Source of the DNA: an uncultured Flavobacteriaceae bacterium
GTDB taxonomy: Bacteria; Bacteroidota; Bacteroidia; Flavobacteriales; Flavobacteriaceae
Length of the DNA stretch: 54,769 nucleotides
NCBI GenBank assembly: GCA_905480425.1
Contig: CAJQQG010000020.1
Coordinates: 1-54,769 of the forward strand
Direction: 5' to 3'
The notes beneath the pieces are model-generated. The model made no database searches. It was not told where the DNA came from and saw only the letters and a list, made by a program, of their open reading frames with translations. Shown here piece after piece: positions 19,630 through 30,637 of the stretch. A program made the position numbers and the translations under genes. The stretch's first letter is position 1; each line of letters starts with the position of its first letter.

Positions 19630-21294
19630 TTAATAACCTTTTTCATGAACTTTAGCAACTGCTCGACCACTGGGATCATTTTGATTTTGAAAAGCTTCAT
19701 CCCAAGCTAAGGCAACAGGAGTGCTACAAGCTACTGATGGAACAGATGGAACGCTTAATGCTGCTGCATCACTTGGGAAATGAGATTCAAAAATAGAACG
19801 ATAAAAAAACTCTTCTTTGTTTTGAGGAGTTTGAACTGGAAAGCGGAAATGAGCATTATCCATTTGTTCATCCGTAACTTTTTCTCCTACAACTTTCTTT
19901 AGATTGTCGATCCAACTATAACCAACTCCGTCAGAAAATTGCTCCTTTTGACGCCAAGCAACACTCTTTGGAAGATAATCCTCAAAAGCTTTTCTAAGTA
20001 CCCATTTCTCCATACGATCATCTGATATCATCTTATCCTTTGGATTGACTCGCATGGCCACTTCAATAAATTCCTTATCTAAAAATGGAACACGTCCTTC
20101 AATACCCCATGCTGCCAATGATTTATTAGCTCGCAAACAATCATATTGATGTAGTTTTTCTAATTTTCTGACGGTTTCTTCATGGAATTCTTTCGCATTT
20201 GGAGCTTTATGAAAATATAAATATCCTCCAAAAAGTTCATCAGCTCCTTCACCAGATAGAACCATTTTAATTCCTAAAGCCTTAATTGCACGCGCCATTA
20301 AAAACATGGGAGTAGAAGCTCTTATTGTAGTAATGTCATAGGTTTCAAGATGATAAATTACTTCTCTTATAGCGTCCAAACCTTCTTGAATAGTAAATTT
20401 AATTTCATGATGAACCGTACCTATATGCTCTGCAACTTTTTGAGCAGCAGCTAGATCAGGAGAGCCCTCAAGCCCTACTGAAAAGGAATGTAATTGTGGC
20501 CACCATGCCGATTGTGTGTCATCTGATTCAATACGTTTGGCTGCAAATTTTTTAGCTAATGCTGAAGTGATTGAAGAATCTAAGCCCCCAGAAAGTAAAA
20601 CCCCATAAGGAACATCACTCATTAACTGACGGTGAACAGCATCCGTTAAAGCATCATGAAGCTCTTCTATAGAGGTAGAGTTGTCCTTAACGGCTTCATA
20701 GGTATTCCATTCAGGATGGTACCATTTTGTAGGAGCCTCATCCTTGCTATGAAAATAGTGACCTGGAGGGAACAACTCTATTTTTGAACAAACACCCTCT
20801 AGTGCTTTTAATTCAGAAGCAACAAAAAAGGTTCCATTTCCATCCCATCCCATGTAAAGTGGAATAATGCCCATGTGGTCACGTGCTATGAAATATTCGT
20901 CTTTTTCTTTATCATAGATTGCAAAAGCGAAAATTCCATTTAATTTATTCACAAAACTTTTTCCTTCCTTTTCATATAAAGCAAGTATTACCTCACAATC
21001 AGATTTTGTTTTAAATCCATAACTAGCCTCATAAGGTTTTCTCAACTCACTGTGGTTGTATATTTCGCCGTTAGCCGCTAAAATCAAATTATTCGAGGGA
21101 CTTATTAAAGGTTGTTTTCCTGAAGTGGGGTCGACTATAGCAAGGCGCTCATGACCTAAAATTGCAGTTTCACAATCATAAATTCCACTCCAATCAGGAC
21201 CACGATGCCTAAGGCGTTTAGACATTTCTAATATTTGAGGCCTTACCTCTGTTGATGACTGCTTTAAATCAAAAGCACATACAATACCACACAT
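19630..21294 (-). CDS. asnB: asparagine synthase B, glutamine-hydrolysing
   Basis: AsnB makes asparagine from aspartate, ATP and glutamine. Residue 2 is the Cys nucleophile of the glutaminase domain (MCGIVCAFD), followed by LRHRGPDWSG, GHERLAIVDP and NGEIYNHSELR. The synthetase domain has the PP-loop VLLSGGLDSSITSALA and the VLSGEGADELFGGYLYF block. At 554 residues it matches E. coli AsnB. It has its own promoter box 17 bp upstream. Confidence 0.96.
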   Translation of the reverse strand: MCGIVCAFDLKQSSTEVRPQILEMSKRLRHRGPDWSGIYDCETAILGHERLAIVDPTSGKQPLISPSNNLILAANGEIYNHSELRKPYEASYGFKTKSDCEVILALYEKEGKSFVNKLNGIFAFAIYDKEKDEYFIARDHMGIIPLYMGWDGNGTFFVASELKALEGVCSKIELFPPGHYFHSKDEAPTKWYHPEWNTYEAVKDNSTSIEELHDALTDAVHRQLMSDVPYGVLLSGGLDSSITSALAKKFAAKRIESDDTQSAWWPQLHSFSVGLEGSPDLAAAQKVAEHIGTVHHEIKFTIQEGLDAIREVIYHLETYDITTIRASTPMFLMARAIKALGIKMVLSGEGADELFGGYLYFHKAPNAKEFHEETVRKLEKLHQYDCLRANKSLAAWGIEGRVPFLDKEFIEVAMRVNPKDKMISDDRMEKWVLRKAFEDYLPKSVAWRQKEQFSDGVGYSWIDNLKKVVGEKVTDEQMDNAHFRFPVQTPQNKEEFFYRSIFESHFPSDAAALSVPSVPSVACSTPVALAWDEAFQNQNDPSGRAVAKVHEKGY

Positions 21295-21310
21295 AGTTGT
21301 ATTTTTTTAT

Positions 21311-21318
21311 CAAATATA
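21311..21318 (-). promoter_or_regulatory. putative -7 box for asnB
   Basis: TATATTTG on the minus strand lies 17 bp before the asnB ATG; a leader of about ten bases is implied. Confidence 0.6.
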
Positions 21319-21372
21319 AACTTTTAGATTATAATATTTATCTTAAAAGAATTTTTGATTAATATATGTAAT

Positions 21373-21410
21373 AAAAAAAAGCTAATTAATGTGAATTAAT
21401 TAGCCTTTTT
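21373..21410 (-). terminator. terminator after the amidohydrolase lipoprotein gene
   Basis: On the minus strand GCTAATTAAT pairs with ATTAATTAGC around TCAC, extended by A:T pairs and one G:U, and ends in a run of T. Confidence 0.8.
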
Positions 21411-21439
21411 AATATTATAAGTTTGTTTTGTTAAATATA

Positions 21440-23104
21440 TTAATGAATTCTATTACTGTAAACTACATTGCCGTTAAGTATAGTGGCAACCACACGTGTT
21501 TGAAGAATGCGCTTTTCACTAACATTTAAAATATCTCTATCCATAATTATAAAGTCTGCAAATTTACCTACTTCAATAGAACCCTTTTCGGACTCTTCAA
21601 AGTTGGCATAGGCTCCCCATATGGTCATTCCTCTGAGGGCATCCATTCTAGATAATTTATTTTGAAAAAGAAATCCTTCTTCCGGAAATTGGTTACTATC
21701 TTTTCTTGCTATTGCAGCATAAAAAGTGTTTAAAGGACTTACCTCTTCCACTGGAAAATCAGTCCCTAGGGCAATTCTTCCTGAGCGTTTAAGCAAATCG
21801 TTGTAGGCATAAGCGCCTAATAATCGATTTTCTCCTAAACGTTCTTCTGCCCAATACATATCACTTGTTGCATGTGTTGGCTGAATTGAAGGAATGATTT
21901 TACGATTAAATAATTTTATGTCGAAAGTATCAATTATTTGAGCATGTTCTATTCGCCATCTTGGATCATCAGAAAATACTAAAGCTTTTTTATAGGCATC
22001 TAAAACTACTTTATTAGCATCATCTCCAATGGCATGAGTGTTCATTTGGAAAGGAGTTGCTGCTAACTTGTAAGCTAATTTTTCTATTGAATCTTTTGAG
22101 GTTATAAAAACACCTTTATGAGATTTTAAATCACTGTAAGGATTTTTTAATGCAGCACCTCTAGAGCCAAGTGCACCGTCCGCATATACTTTGAAAGAAC
22201 GTACATTTAACATATTGGTTTTTAATGGACCTGTTTTAAGGAAATAGTCCATATTCTCTTTTGTATTAGAAATCATAGCGTAGACCCGCATATTTAATAG
22301 ACCTGCTGTTTGCAAGCTATCAATTAACATTATATCGTCTTTCTGCATTCCCGCAACTGAAACTGTGGTTAAACCATTTTCAAAACCAATTTGTGCCGCA
22401 TCATTAAGAGCTTTGATTTTATCTCTTAGGGTGGGCTCAGGCAAAATAGCTTGAACAAGATTCATAGGAGTATCGATGAGTACGCCAGTTAAATTTCCAT
22501 TTTCAATAATAATTGAACCACCTTCTACTTTAGTTTCAGCAGTTATACCAGCTAAGTCTAACGCCTTTTGATTAACAAGCATCGCATGACCATCAATCCT
22601 ACTTAAGGCAACTGGTATATTTGGAAATAATATATCTATTTGTTTTTTTGAGGGAAGTCTTTTGACTTCCCAATCATTTTGATCCCATCCCCTTCCAATA
22701 ATTGCATTAGGTTTTGTGTCTTTAGTTGCAGCTTTAATTCTCTCAACAACATCTTCAAAACTTTTAGTTCCTTTTAAATTTATTTGCTGTAAGCTAAGTC
22801 CCATTTCTAAAAAATGGCAGTGAGAATCAATAAATCCAGGATATATTGGAAGTTGATTTAGGTTAAGTACTCTTTTAGCATTATATTTTTCTAACAAGTC
22901 TTCACCACCAACAGCTAAAAACTTTCCTTTATCCACAACAAAAGCCGATACTTTACCTAATTGTTCAGACATAGTATATACGGATGCATTATGCACCAAT
23001 AAATCAACTTTATTTTGACATGAGGCCATAAATATGATTAACAAAATAGAAAGAAAACCTAAAATATTAGTTTTTAAAACTTTTAGAGAAAAAAAGGTGT
23101 TCAT
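21440..23104 (-). CDS. YtcJ-like amidohydrolase lipoprotein
   Basis: The 554-residue protein is an amidohydrolase-superfamily enzyme of the YtcJ/LAF3 group. It begins with a lipoprotein signal (lipobox MASC, Cys29), so it is envelope-anchored. The metal-site motifs are DSHCHFLEMG near residue 93, a central VYADGALGSRGAAL, NTHAIGDDANKVV, WRIEHAQIID, and the late aspartate in ALGTDFPVEEVSPL. Characterised members hydrolyse amide bonds of small molecules, but the substrate cannot be read from the sequence. It is flanked by a terminator downstream and by an unrelated outer-membrane gene upstream. Confidence 0.88.
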   Translation of the reverse strand: MNTFFSLKVLKTNILGFLSILLIIFMASCQNKVDLLVHNASVYTMSEQLGKVSAFVVDKGKFLAVGGEDLLEKYNAKRVLNLNQLPIYPGFIDSHCHFLEMGLSLQQINLKGTKSFEDVVERIKAATKDTKPNAIIGRGWDQNDWEVKRLPSKKQIDILFPNIPVALSRIDGHAMLVNQKALDLAGITAETKVEGGSIIIENGNLTGVLIDTPMNLVQAILPEPTLRDKIKALNDAAQIGFENGLTTVSVAGMQKDDIMLIDSLQTAGLLNMRVYAMISNTKENMDYFLKTGPLKTNMLNVRSFKVYADGALGSRGAALKNPYSDLKSHKGVFITSKDSIEKLAYKLAATPFQMNTHAIGDDANKVVLDAYKKALVFSDDPRWRIEHAQIIDTFDIKLFNRKIIPSIQPTHATSDMYWAEERLGENRLLGAYAYNDLLKRSGRIALGTDFPVEEVSPLNTFYAAIARKDSNQFPEEGFLFQNKLSRMDALRGMTIWGAYANFEESEKGSIEVGKFADFIIMDRDILNVSEKRILQTRVVATILNGNVVYSNRIH

Positions 23105-23201
23105 GGTTATTTATCTAGTTAGTTTGATCAAAATTTAAAGCGAATATAAGTAAAATCAATTATTGAATCTAAAATATTAATACACTAAAAAAAGAAAAAA
23201 A

Positions 23202-24944
23202 TCAATACGGGAAATCGAATTTATAAGTCACTCCTCCCAAAATAAGAAATGGAGGCTCCTGAAAGTATGCCCAGCGTCCATAAGGCCCTTTTGAATTTGT
23301 CTTTATTTTAGTAAAAACATCAAACTGCTCAGTTAGTTTAACTGATAGATGAGATGTAGTACTGATAAAAATAGGGGCTAATTGTTCTTGAAAAGTTACA
23401 CTTTCTGCTTGCTGACCAAGAAAAATAGGTCGGTATGCAATAGTTCGATTACCCAGCATAGAACCCTGAAAAGAAAAAGTAACTAGATCTTTCCACTTAA
23501 ATTGACCCTCCCAATTCATTTCTACAGAAGGAATATTCCATAAAGACTGTAAGTCATTACTCTCAAAATGGCGATAGAGTGTTTCTAAGCGAATAAAGTT
23601 GTTTTTAGCTAAGTCTAATCTTAGAGAAGCCCTAAAACCATACATATCAAGATTTGAATACTTATTCTCAAAAGCATTTGATAAGCTATATGAATTTTCA
23701 ATATTATTAAAGTCAAACGGAAGGCGTTCAAAAAGCATAAAATTTTCAATTTGATCATATAATAATCCGAAATCAAAATTCAAAACGGAAGCTAAACTAG
23801 AGCGAACTCCTAATTCAGAATTGTATTTATTAAAAGTAGGCTTTAGTGTCGTAGAGGGTGCTAAATATGGGTTTATTTGAGATAATGATTGATAACTATT
23901 TAAAGTGATTCCTCCATTAGCAGTAAAATACGGTATGATTACTGCTGCATTTTTATGAAAGAAGATTTCTACTTCCGGGTAGTATAATAATGAACTAGAT
24001 AGATCTGTTGTTCCCTGGACATAACTTATTCCTCCACCTATTTTAAGTTTTAAATCACTACTTCTATTTTGCCAAAATAATCGAAAAGAGCCTAATCCCG
24101 TCGTTTTTTCTTGAACAATTCCATCATAATATGATTTATTGAAAATAGTATTTATTCCAATAATAGAAGTTGATGCTGTAATTTCTCCTTCACCAAGTGG
24201 TATCTCAAAATCAGTATTTAATACTACTTGTTTTTCAGAAGTGTTAAAGTTATCAGTGGTAATGTTTGCCTGAAACTCCATATCCTTAACCACAAAATCA
24301 TACCAATCCCAATGAGTTCTTAATTTAAAAAAATTACGCTTCACCGAAGGATCAGGAAAATTAATTATCTGAAAATCCCACTCCTTGTCATATAATCCAT
24401 AATAATTATTTTTTGCTCCTATTAGTTGCATAGAACTATTTACGCTATAATTATTACTTCTTAAATTGTGATGTAAGCCAAAACGACTATAATTTTGGTT
24501 GCTTTTTAATAGTGTGTTAGTTATATCAGAATCAAATCCATCCCTATATAGCTTTAAACCAAAGCTTTGTTTTCTGTCTATAGCTATCACACTGGAAACA
24601 TCAAAATAAAGCTGACTCTTTAGTCCGATACCTCCACTGAAAAAAGTATTATATGGAGTAGTTGAGGAGCGTTGCTGAAGCTTCAAAGGAGTCGCTTTAT
24701 TCGGAATAAAAGTTGAAATTACTGGTATTGATTTAATGAAAAAATTCAAAAACCTCTTATTACTCACAAGTGAGTCTGGAACTTTTAGGGTTGGATTAAT
24801 CATAAAAGCCTCAAACAGAATTGGAGTATAGGATTTCTGAACTAACACCTCTTGAGTTCCTATTTCATTCTTTTGCTGCGCATATATTTTAATCCCAAAA
24901 AACATAATAAAGAATAATCCAAAATATAAAACTTTACTATTCAT
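23202..24944 (-). CDS. outer-membrane beta-barrel protein, TonB-receptor-like annotation group
   Basis: The 580-residue protein has a signal peptide (ending IKIYAQ), a short periplasmic lead-in (QEVLVQKSYTPILFEAF) and then beta-barrel sequence with alternating aromatic strands, ending in FDFPY with a terminal aromatic, the usual barrel insertion signal. No TonB box or plug domain is evident, so it is probably not a true TonB-dependent receptor. Its start overlaps the stop region of the upstream TPR gene by 8 bp, so the pair is translationally coupled and likely acts as one envelope unit. The substrate is unknown. Confidence 0.75.
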   Translation of the reverse strand: MNSKVLYFGLFFIMFFGIKIYAQQKNEIGTQEVLVQKSYTPILFEAFMINPTLKVPDSLVSNKRFLNFFIKSIPVISTFIPNKATPLKLQQRSSTTPYNTFFSGGIGLKSQLYFDVSSVIAIDRKQSFGLKLYRDGFDSDITNTLLKSNQNYSRFGLHHNLRSNNYSVNSSMQLIGAKNNYYGLYDKEWDFQIINFPDPSVKRNFFKLRTHWDWYDFVVKDMEFQANITTDNFNTSEKQVVLNTDFEIPLGEGEITASTSIIGINTIFNKSYYDGIVQEKTTGLGSFRLFWQNRSSDLKLKIGGGISYVQGTTDLSSSLLYYPEVEIFFHKNAAVIIPYFTANGGITLNSYQSLSQINPYLAPSTTLKPTFNKYNSELGVRSSLASVLNFDFGLLYDQIENFMLFERLPFDFNNIENSYSLSNAFENKYSNLDMYGFRASLRLDLAKNNFIRLETLYRHFESNDLQSLWNIPSVEMNWEGQFKWKDLVTFSFQGSMLGNRTIAYRPIFLGQQAESVTFQEQLAPIFISTTSHLSVKLTEQFDVFTKIKTNSKGPYGRWAYFQEPPFLILGGVTYKFDFPY

Positions 24945-27900
24945 TTAGATCTTGATTTATAGAACGATTTTCTTTTGCGGTAGCAGCTTTATATGTGACA
25001 AGTAAACTTTCAGCTTCCTCAATAACAGAAGGGAAAGCTATAAAATTTTCAATGACAGACTCTAATACAAAACTTGCCTGAAAAGGGTCATCCAACGCAT
25101 AATAATTTTTTGCAAGGAGCAATAAGGCTTTTGCATTCCAATCTCCTAGTTGTCCACTAGATACTGAAATTCTTTCTATAATTAAATTGGACGCTTTATA
25201 CTTTTTAAAGCTATATAAGCGCTCAGCTTTAAAATAAAGTGCTTCAGCAGCTATATCTTTTTGAAAACTATTTTCTAGAATTTCATATGCACTTGACGCA
25301 GATAAAGTATCATTTAATTTTAAAGCTGATCGAGCTTTAAATTTTAAAGCATCCCATTTCAATCCCTCCTCCAACCTACTGAATTTTAGCACTTCCTCTG
25401 AAAGTAAGAGAGATTTTTCAAATTTATTTACGGCAAAATATCCTTGCATTAAATTTAATGTGGCAAAACGTTTATTTCCTTCGAAAGAAGCAATCTCATA
25501 AAGATTTTCGAGGTAAGGAAGTGCTTCTTTTAATAAAGCTTCTTTTTTTAATAAAGTTACAATCCTAACTAACGCTTTTTCAGTATAACTTGAAACCTCT
25601 TGTTCTACTAAAGATTCATAAAATGGTAATGCTTCTTCAAATTCTTCTTTCTCAAAATAAATTTCAGCAAGATAATATGCTGCAGGATTTCCATAAACCC
25701 CTCTAGAATAGATTTCCAAATACTCTTTTAAAAGTTTTTTAGCACTATTTTTATTTCCCTCAAGAAATTGTTTCTCAGCAGCAGTAAAAGTAGATTTTTC
25801 TAATTCAATATCAGAAAATGTATTTAAGCCTTCCGATTTAATCCACTTTGTGAAGGCACTGACCTTAGCTTGATCAACTGAAATTTCTCTAAGAGTTCTT
25901 ACCGCCTGTTGAGCAACTGGATCAAGTCTATATTTTATAGCTACATTTTCTAAAACAAACTTAGCCTCATTATAGTTTTCATTGTTATATAATATCAAGC
26001 CTTTATTAAGTAAAGCCCTTGGCACATAGGGACTATTCTGATAGCCGTTTATTAAATCTTCATAGGCTGCTATTGCCTTAACTGTCTTTCTTTCGCGACT
26101 GTAACTTGAGGCTAATTCAAATAATGCATCATCTACTAGCGGATCTTTTTTATACTTTGTGACCAAAACTAAAAGTGTTTCTATTTTTTTTGGGTTACGA
26201 TCAACAAAACCATAACTAATTGCTTTTTGAAATAGAGCATATGCAGCTCTTTTAGAACTCAACGTTATTGAAGTATTATAATGCTCGATAGCGGGCCAAT
26301 ATTTTTTTAATGCAAATTGACAATCTCCCATTCTTAAAAAAGTATCAAGTTGATAAGAAATATCAAAAGAATTATTTGCTTTATTAAACGCATCAAAAGA
26401 CTTTAAGGCATAATCATATTCTCCTAATTTAAAATAAATGTATCCAATGTCATAACTAAGCCTATTGAAGGTTGATATATGCTCTTTCTTGGGATGTTTT
26501 TTAAACATTTTAAAGGCCTCCAGTGCATCATCAAATTGATTCCGCTCATAATAAGATCGTCCTAACCAATACAAAATGTAGGCTTCTAAAGACTTATCCT
26601 TATTTATTTTCAAAGCTTTTTCAAAATAACTGCTACTAATTGCATACCTGCCTCTTTTGAAATCTTCTATTGCCTTAAGAGCAAGAACACGCTGAAGGAT
26701 AGCATTCTTTTTATACCTATTTGTTTCTTCTAAAATTTCTAAAGCAGCTTGATAATTTCCGTTTTTAGTGTATGAATTAATTAATAGCTCCTCAATTAAA
26801 TTAGCTTGTTCGTTTTTAGGAAACTGTTCTAAAAAATCAACCAAAACCATAGGAGGCTCTTTATAAGGATTTCCAATCTCGTATGTTAGCTTGGCATAAT
26901 TTAAAAAAGCATCTTCTTTAATGATTAAATCAAAATCCATTTGAGATGCGCTTTTGAATGCATTTTGTGCTGCAGCCTTTTGATTAGTTTTTAAATAGCA
27001 ATCCGCTAAATAGTAATTGGCATTTTGAGCTAAGGAATTCTTTTTGCTAATTATCTTATTAAATTGACCGATGGCTTTATCATAGTCCCCATTTTTATAG
27101 TAAGCAAAGCCTAACTGATAAAAATCAGTATTTTCCCAAGTTCCTTTTTTACCCCTATATGCTTCCAAATACGGGATAGCTTGCACAAAAGAGTTAAGAT
27201 TGAAATAGCTTTCACCAATAATTTTTGAAATTTCCGAAACATCTCCTGAAGTATTATTTTCAAATATCGACCTACCCAAAGTTATCGCTTTTTCAAAACG
27301 CCCTAACCTAAAATTCATGTCTGCCTGAAAATAATATAAATTCTCTTTTTGAGCTTTATTTGAAATATTACTAAATTGAGATCTAGCTTCATCAAAATCC
27401 TCTAATTGATAGGCAATGTGACCCAAATAATAATGAGCATCTGATTCGTATACTTTATTTTGCTTTACCTTTTCAAGGTATTGCTTAGCCTGTTTATATT
27501 TTTTAGCAGAAAACAATGTATAACCCTTATTGAAATTATATTCGTCAATACTTGCCTTGGGTACTTGATTTTCAGACACGCGAGAAAACCATTTTAAAGC
27601 ATAGCGATACTTTTCATTATTAAAGTAATAATTTGCTACATCAAAATCTATAGAAGTAGCTTCTATTGAATTTGGAAATTCCTTCTTGAATTGAACTAAC
27701 ATTTTTTCTGCTCCCACATAATTTAACCTAAGAGCATTGGAAAGGATATTAAAATCAACCTTTTGTTCAATCTCTCTGGATGCAAATGCATCTTCAAAAA
27801 AAATATTTGACTGCCACGAGGCAGGAAAATATCCTAATCCAAAAAAATGATTCCCATTTTCCGGGATTCTTTGTGAATCATATAATTGACCAGCCAATAA

Positions 27901-27960
27901 AGCAGGAAGAAAAAGAAGAACGATCTTCGTAATACGAAATATTTTAATAAAATAAATCAT
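24937..27960 (-). CDS. large secreted TPR-repeat protein
   Basis: The 1007-residue protein has an N-terminal signal peptide (LLFLPALLAGQ) and then consists almost entirely of TPR units, visible as repeated patterns of the form A-x-x-x-F-x-x-(A/S) with YxLG/YYLA starts (YYLGHIAYQLEDFDEARSQF, YQLGFAYYKNGDYDKAIGQF, YWLGRSYYERNQFDDALEAF, YYLAEIYFEKEEFEEALPFY). It should form a long superhelix in the periplasm that scaffolds other proteins. It overlaps the outer-membrane protein gene downstream and is divergent from ftsE. This trio is an arrangement I recall from other flavobacteria. The partner is inferred, not shown. Confidence 0.85.
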   Translation of the reverse strand: MIYFIKIFRITKIVLLFLPALLAGQLYDSQRIPENGNHFFGLGYFPASWQSNIFFEDAFASREIEQKVDFNILSNALRLNYVGAEKMLVQFKKEFPNSIEATSIDFDVANYYFNNEKYRYALKWFSRVSENQVPKASIDEYNFNKGYTLFSAKKYKQAKQYLEKVKQNKVYESDAHYYLGHIAYQLEDFDEARSQFSNISNKAQKENLYYFQADMNFRLGRFEKAITLGRSIFENNTSGDVSEISKIIGESYFNLNSFVQAIPYLEAYRGKKGTWENTDFYQLGFAYYKNGDYDKAIGQFNKIISKKNSLAQNANYYLADCYLKTNQKAAAQNAFKSASQMDFDLIIKEDAFLNYAKLTYEIGNPYKEPPMVLVDFLEQFPKNEQANLIEELLINSYTKNGNYQAALEILEETNRYKKNAILQRVLALKAIEDFKRGRYAISSSYFEKALKINKDKSLEAYILYWLGRSYYERNQFDDALEAFKMFKKHPKKEHISTFNRLSYDIGYIYFKLGEYDYALKSFDAFNKANNSFDISYQLDTFLRMGDCQFALKKYWPAIEHYNTSITLSSKRAAYALFQKAISYGFVDRNPKKIETLLVLVTKYKKDPLVDDALFELASSYSRERKTVKAIAAYEDLINGYQNSPYVPRALLNKGLILYNNENYNEAKFVLENVAIKYRLDPVAQQAVRTLREISVDQAKVSAFTKWIKSEGLNTFSDIELEKSTFTAAEKQFLEGNKNSAKKLLKEYLEIYSRGVYGNPAAYYLAEIYFEKEEFEEALPFYESLVEQEVSSYTEKALVRIVTLLKKEALLKEALPYLENLYEIASFEGNKRFATLNLMQGYFAVNKFEKSLLLSEEVLKFSRLEEGLKWDALKFKARSALKLNDTLSASSAYEILENSFQKDIAAEALYFKAERLYSFKKYKASNLIIERISVSSGQLGDWNAKALLLLAKNYYALDDPFQASFVLESVIENFIAFPSVIEEAESLLVTYKAATAKENRSINQDLNE

Positions 27961-28086
27961 TGTATTAAAGATATAAGAATCATTCTATTTGACTCGTGCA
28001 TAAAGCATTTGAAAAGGTGTATTTTATTAACAATGTATTAATGAATAAATCAAAAAACATACCTTTATAAGAAATCTACTTTCACT

Positions 28087-28767
28087 ATGCAAAATGCAAT
28101 TGTCACTCTTGACAACGCCACTATAATTAATGAAAATAATGTAATTTTTTCATCAATTAACTTTAAAGTTAATGCAGGTGAATTTATTTTTTTAATTGGA
28201 AAAACTGGTGCTGGAAAAAGCAGTTTATTAAAAGTTTTATATGGTGATTTAACCTTAGCATCTGGAAAAGGATCAATAGTAGGGTTTGATATAACAGAAC
28301 TTAAAGACAAACAAATTCCATTGTTAAGAAGAAAAATTGGCGTTGTTTTTCAAGATTTTAAATTACTCCCTGACCGAACTATTTTTGAAAATCTTTCATT
28401 TGTCTTAAAAGCAACAGGATGGAAAGAGAAAAGTAAAATAAAAGCAAGAGTAATAGAAGTATTAAATCTTGTGAATATTTCTCCAGAAACACAAAAATAT
28501 CCTTTTGAATTATCAGGGGGTGAACAACAGCGCGTTGCAATAGCAAGAGCATTATTAAATGAACCTGAATTAATAATAGCAGATGAACCAACTGGAAATC
28601 TTGACCCCGAAACAAGCCAAGAAATAATGCAGCTTTTCAGAAAACTTCATTCAGAAGGTATAAGTGTAATTATGGCCACCCATGACTATAACATGATAGT
28701 GAAATTTCCAGGTAAAATATATCAATGTGACAATGGAAATTTAAACGAAGTCATTCCAAAAAAATAA
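28087..28767 (+). CDS. ftsE: cell-division ATP-binding protein FtsE
   Basis: FtsE is the ATPase of the FtsEX complex, which regulates peptidoglycan hydrolases at the septum. The 226-residue protein shows Walker [16 protein letters not shown]-loop [15 protein letters not shown] signature [16 protein letters not shown], Walker [16 protein letters not shown] and the H-loop MATHDYNMI. The FFKLLPDRT-type Q-loop is characteristic of FtsE as opposed to LolD. No ftsX lies next to it here. It is divergent from the TPR/outer-membrane pair and convergent with typA. Confidence 0.92.
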   Translation: MQNAIVTLDNATIINENNVIFSSINFKVNAGEFIFLIGKTGAGKSSLLKVLYGDLTLASGKGSIVGFDITELKDKQIPLLRRKIGVVFQDFKLLPDRTIFENLSFVLKATGWKEKSKIKARVIEVLNLVNISPETQKYPFELSGGEQQRVAIARALLNEPELIIADEPTGNLDPETSQEIMQLFRKLHSEGISVIMATHDYNMIVKFPGKIYQCDNGNLNEVIPKK

Positions 28768-28807
28768 GATCTTACTCCCCTCCTCTTAATTTTGAAACTT
28801 AATTTCG

Positions 28808-30610
28808 TTAAACTTTTTGTTTTTGACGTTTACGTTCGTTTTCATCTAGAAAAACTTTTCGTAATCTAAGAGATTGAGGAGTTACTTCTACATACTCATC
28901 TTTCTGAATATATTCCAATGCCTCTTCAAGAGAAAACTTAATTGGTGGTGCTAACTTTACCTTGTCATCAGTTCCAGAAGAACGGACATTTGATAGTTTT
29001 TTAGTTTTTGTGACATTTACCACCAAATCATCTTGACGGGTATTTTCACCAATTACTTGTCCTGAATAAATAGCTTCATTAGAAGAAACAAAGAATTTAC
29101 CCCGATCTTGTAACTTATCTAAAGAATAAGGAATGGCTGAACCTCGTTCCATGGAAATAAGCGAGCCATTAATTCTTCCAGGAATTTCTCCTTTATATGG
29201 ACTAAATTCCACAAAACGATGATTCATAATTGCCTCACCTGCAGTTGCTGTAAGCAATTGATTTCTTAATCCAATAATTCCTCGTGAAGGAATTTTAAAT
29301 TCACAAATCATTCGAGAACCTTTAGGATTCATGCTAATCATCTCACCTTTTCTCAATGACACCATTTCAATTGCTTTTCCAGAAATATCTTCCGGTAAAT
29401 CAATTGTAAGTTCTTCCATTGGTTCCATTTTTTTACCGTCAACTTCTTTTATGATAACTTGAGGTTGGCCAATTTGTAACTCATAACCTTCACGTCTCAT
29501 TGTTTCGATAAGAACAGAAAGATGAAGTACACCTCGCCCAAATACAATAAATTTATCAGAGCTATCTGTTGTATCCAAACGCATAGCTAAATTTTTCTCT
29601 AACTCCTTATTAAGACGATCTCGAATATGTCGAGAGGTGACTAGTTTTCCTTCTTGTCCGAAAAATGGAGAATCATTAATAGTGAAAAGCATGCTCATGG
29701 TAGGCTCATCAATAGCGATGGATGGTAATGCTTCCGGATTTTCAATATCAGCAATTGTATCTCCAATTTCAAATCCTTCAATTCCAATAATAGCACATAA
29801 ATCGCCAGCCTCAACACTGTCAACTTTTTTACGCCCTAACCCATCAAATAAATGTAATTCTTTAATACGGGAGATCGTTTTTGTGCCATCAGATTTCATT
29901 AAATTAACACGCATGTTACTTTCTAAAAGTCCACGCTGTAATCTACCTATAGCAATTCTACCTGTAAACGAAGAATAATCTAAAGAGGTAATTAACATTT
30001 GAGTATTTCCCTCTTTAACTACTGGACTTGGAACATGTTCCAAAACCATATCCAGTAATGGAGATACCGAATCTGTTTGTTTGTTCCAATCCAAACTCAT
30101 CCAATTATTTTTTGCAGATCCATAAACAGTTGGAAAATCAAGCTGCCACTCTTCTGCCTCTAACTCAAACATTAGGTCAAAAACAGCTTCATGAACTAAT
30201 TCTGGAGTACAATTTTCTTTATCGACTTTATTGATAACTACAATTGGCTTCAGCTTTAGATCAATAGCCTTTTTAAGTACAAATCTAGTTTGTGGCATTG
30301 GGCCTTCAAAAGCATCTACTAGAAGTAACACACCATCAGCCATATTTAATACTCGTTCAACTTCACCTCCAAAATCAGCGTGACCAGGGGTATCGATGAT
30401 ATTAATCTTTACATCTTTATATTCAACAGCAACATTTTTAGAAAGAATGGTTATTCCACGTTCTCTTTCTAAATCATTGTTATCTAGAATAAGATCACCT
30501 GTTGACTCGTTGCTTCGGAAAAGATTACAGTGATGAAGAATCTTATCAACTAGAGTTGTTTTTCCGTGATCAACGTGTGCGATAATCGCGATATTTTTAA
30601 TTGCCGTCAT
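28808..30610 (-). CDS. typA: ribosome-associated GTPase TypA/BipA
   Basis: TypA is a translational GTPase used in 50S assembly and stress adaptation. The 600-residue protein has G1 [13 protein letters not shown]2 [10 protein letters not shown]3 [15 protein letters not shown]4 NKVDKE and G5 GSAKNNW, then EF-G-like domains II, III and V and the TypA-specific C-terminal domain ([31 protein letters not shown]). An exact TATATTTG box lies about 20 bp upstream. Confidence 0.97.
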   Translation of the reverse strand: MTAIKNIAIIAHVDHGKTTLVDKILHHCNLFRSNESTGDLILDNNDLERERGITILSKNVAVEYKDVKINIIDTPGHADFGGEVERVLNMADGVLLLVDAFEGPMPQTRFVLKKAIDLKLKPIVVINKVDKENCTPELVHEAVFDLMFELEAEEWQLDFPTVYGSAKNNWMSLDWNKQTDSVSPLLDMVLEHVPSPVVKEGNTQMLITSLDYSSFTGRIAIGRLQRGLLESNMRVNLMKSDGTKTISRIKELHLFDGLGRKKVDSVEAGDLCAIIGIEGFEIGDTIADIENPEALPSIAIDEPTMSMLFTINDSPFFGQEGKLVTSRHIRDRLNKELEKNLAMRLDTTDSSDKFIVFGRGVLHLSVLIETMRREGYELQIGQPQVIIKEVDGKKMEPMEELTIDLPEDISGKAIEMVSLRKGEMISMNPKGSRMICEFKIPSRGIIGLRNQLLTATAGEAIMNHRFVEFSPYKGEIPGRINGSLISMERGSAIPYSLDKLQDRGKFFVSSNEAIYSGQVIGENTRQDDLVVNVTKTKKLSNVRSSGTDDKVKLAPPIKFSLEEALEYIQKDEYVEVTPQSLRLRKVFLDENERKRQKQKV

Positions 30611-30629
30611 AGCGTTTTTTAAGCGTTTG

Positions 30630-30637
30630 CAAATATA
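30630..30637 (-). promoter_or_regulatory. putative -7 box for typA
   Basis: TATATTTG on the minus strand fits TAnnTTTG and is 20 bp before the ATG. The rest of the 320 bp typA-ssrA gap holds only a loose inverted repeat (AGTTTCA/TGAAACT) and no gene. Confidence 0.6.
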
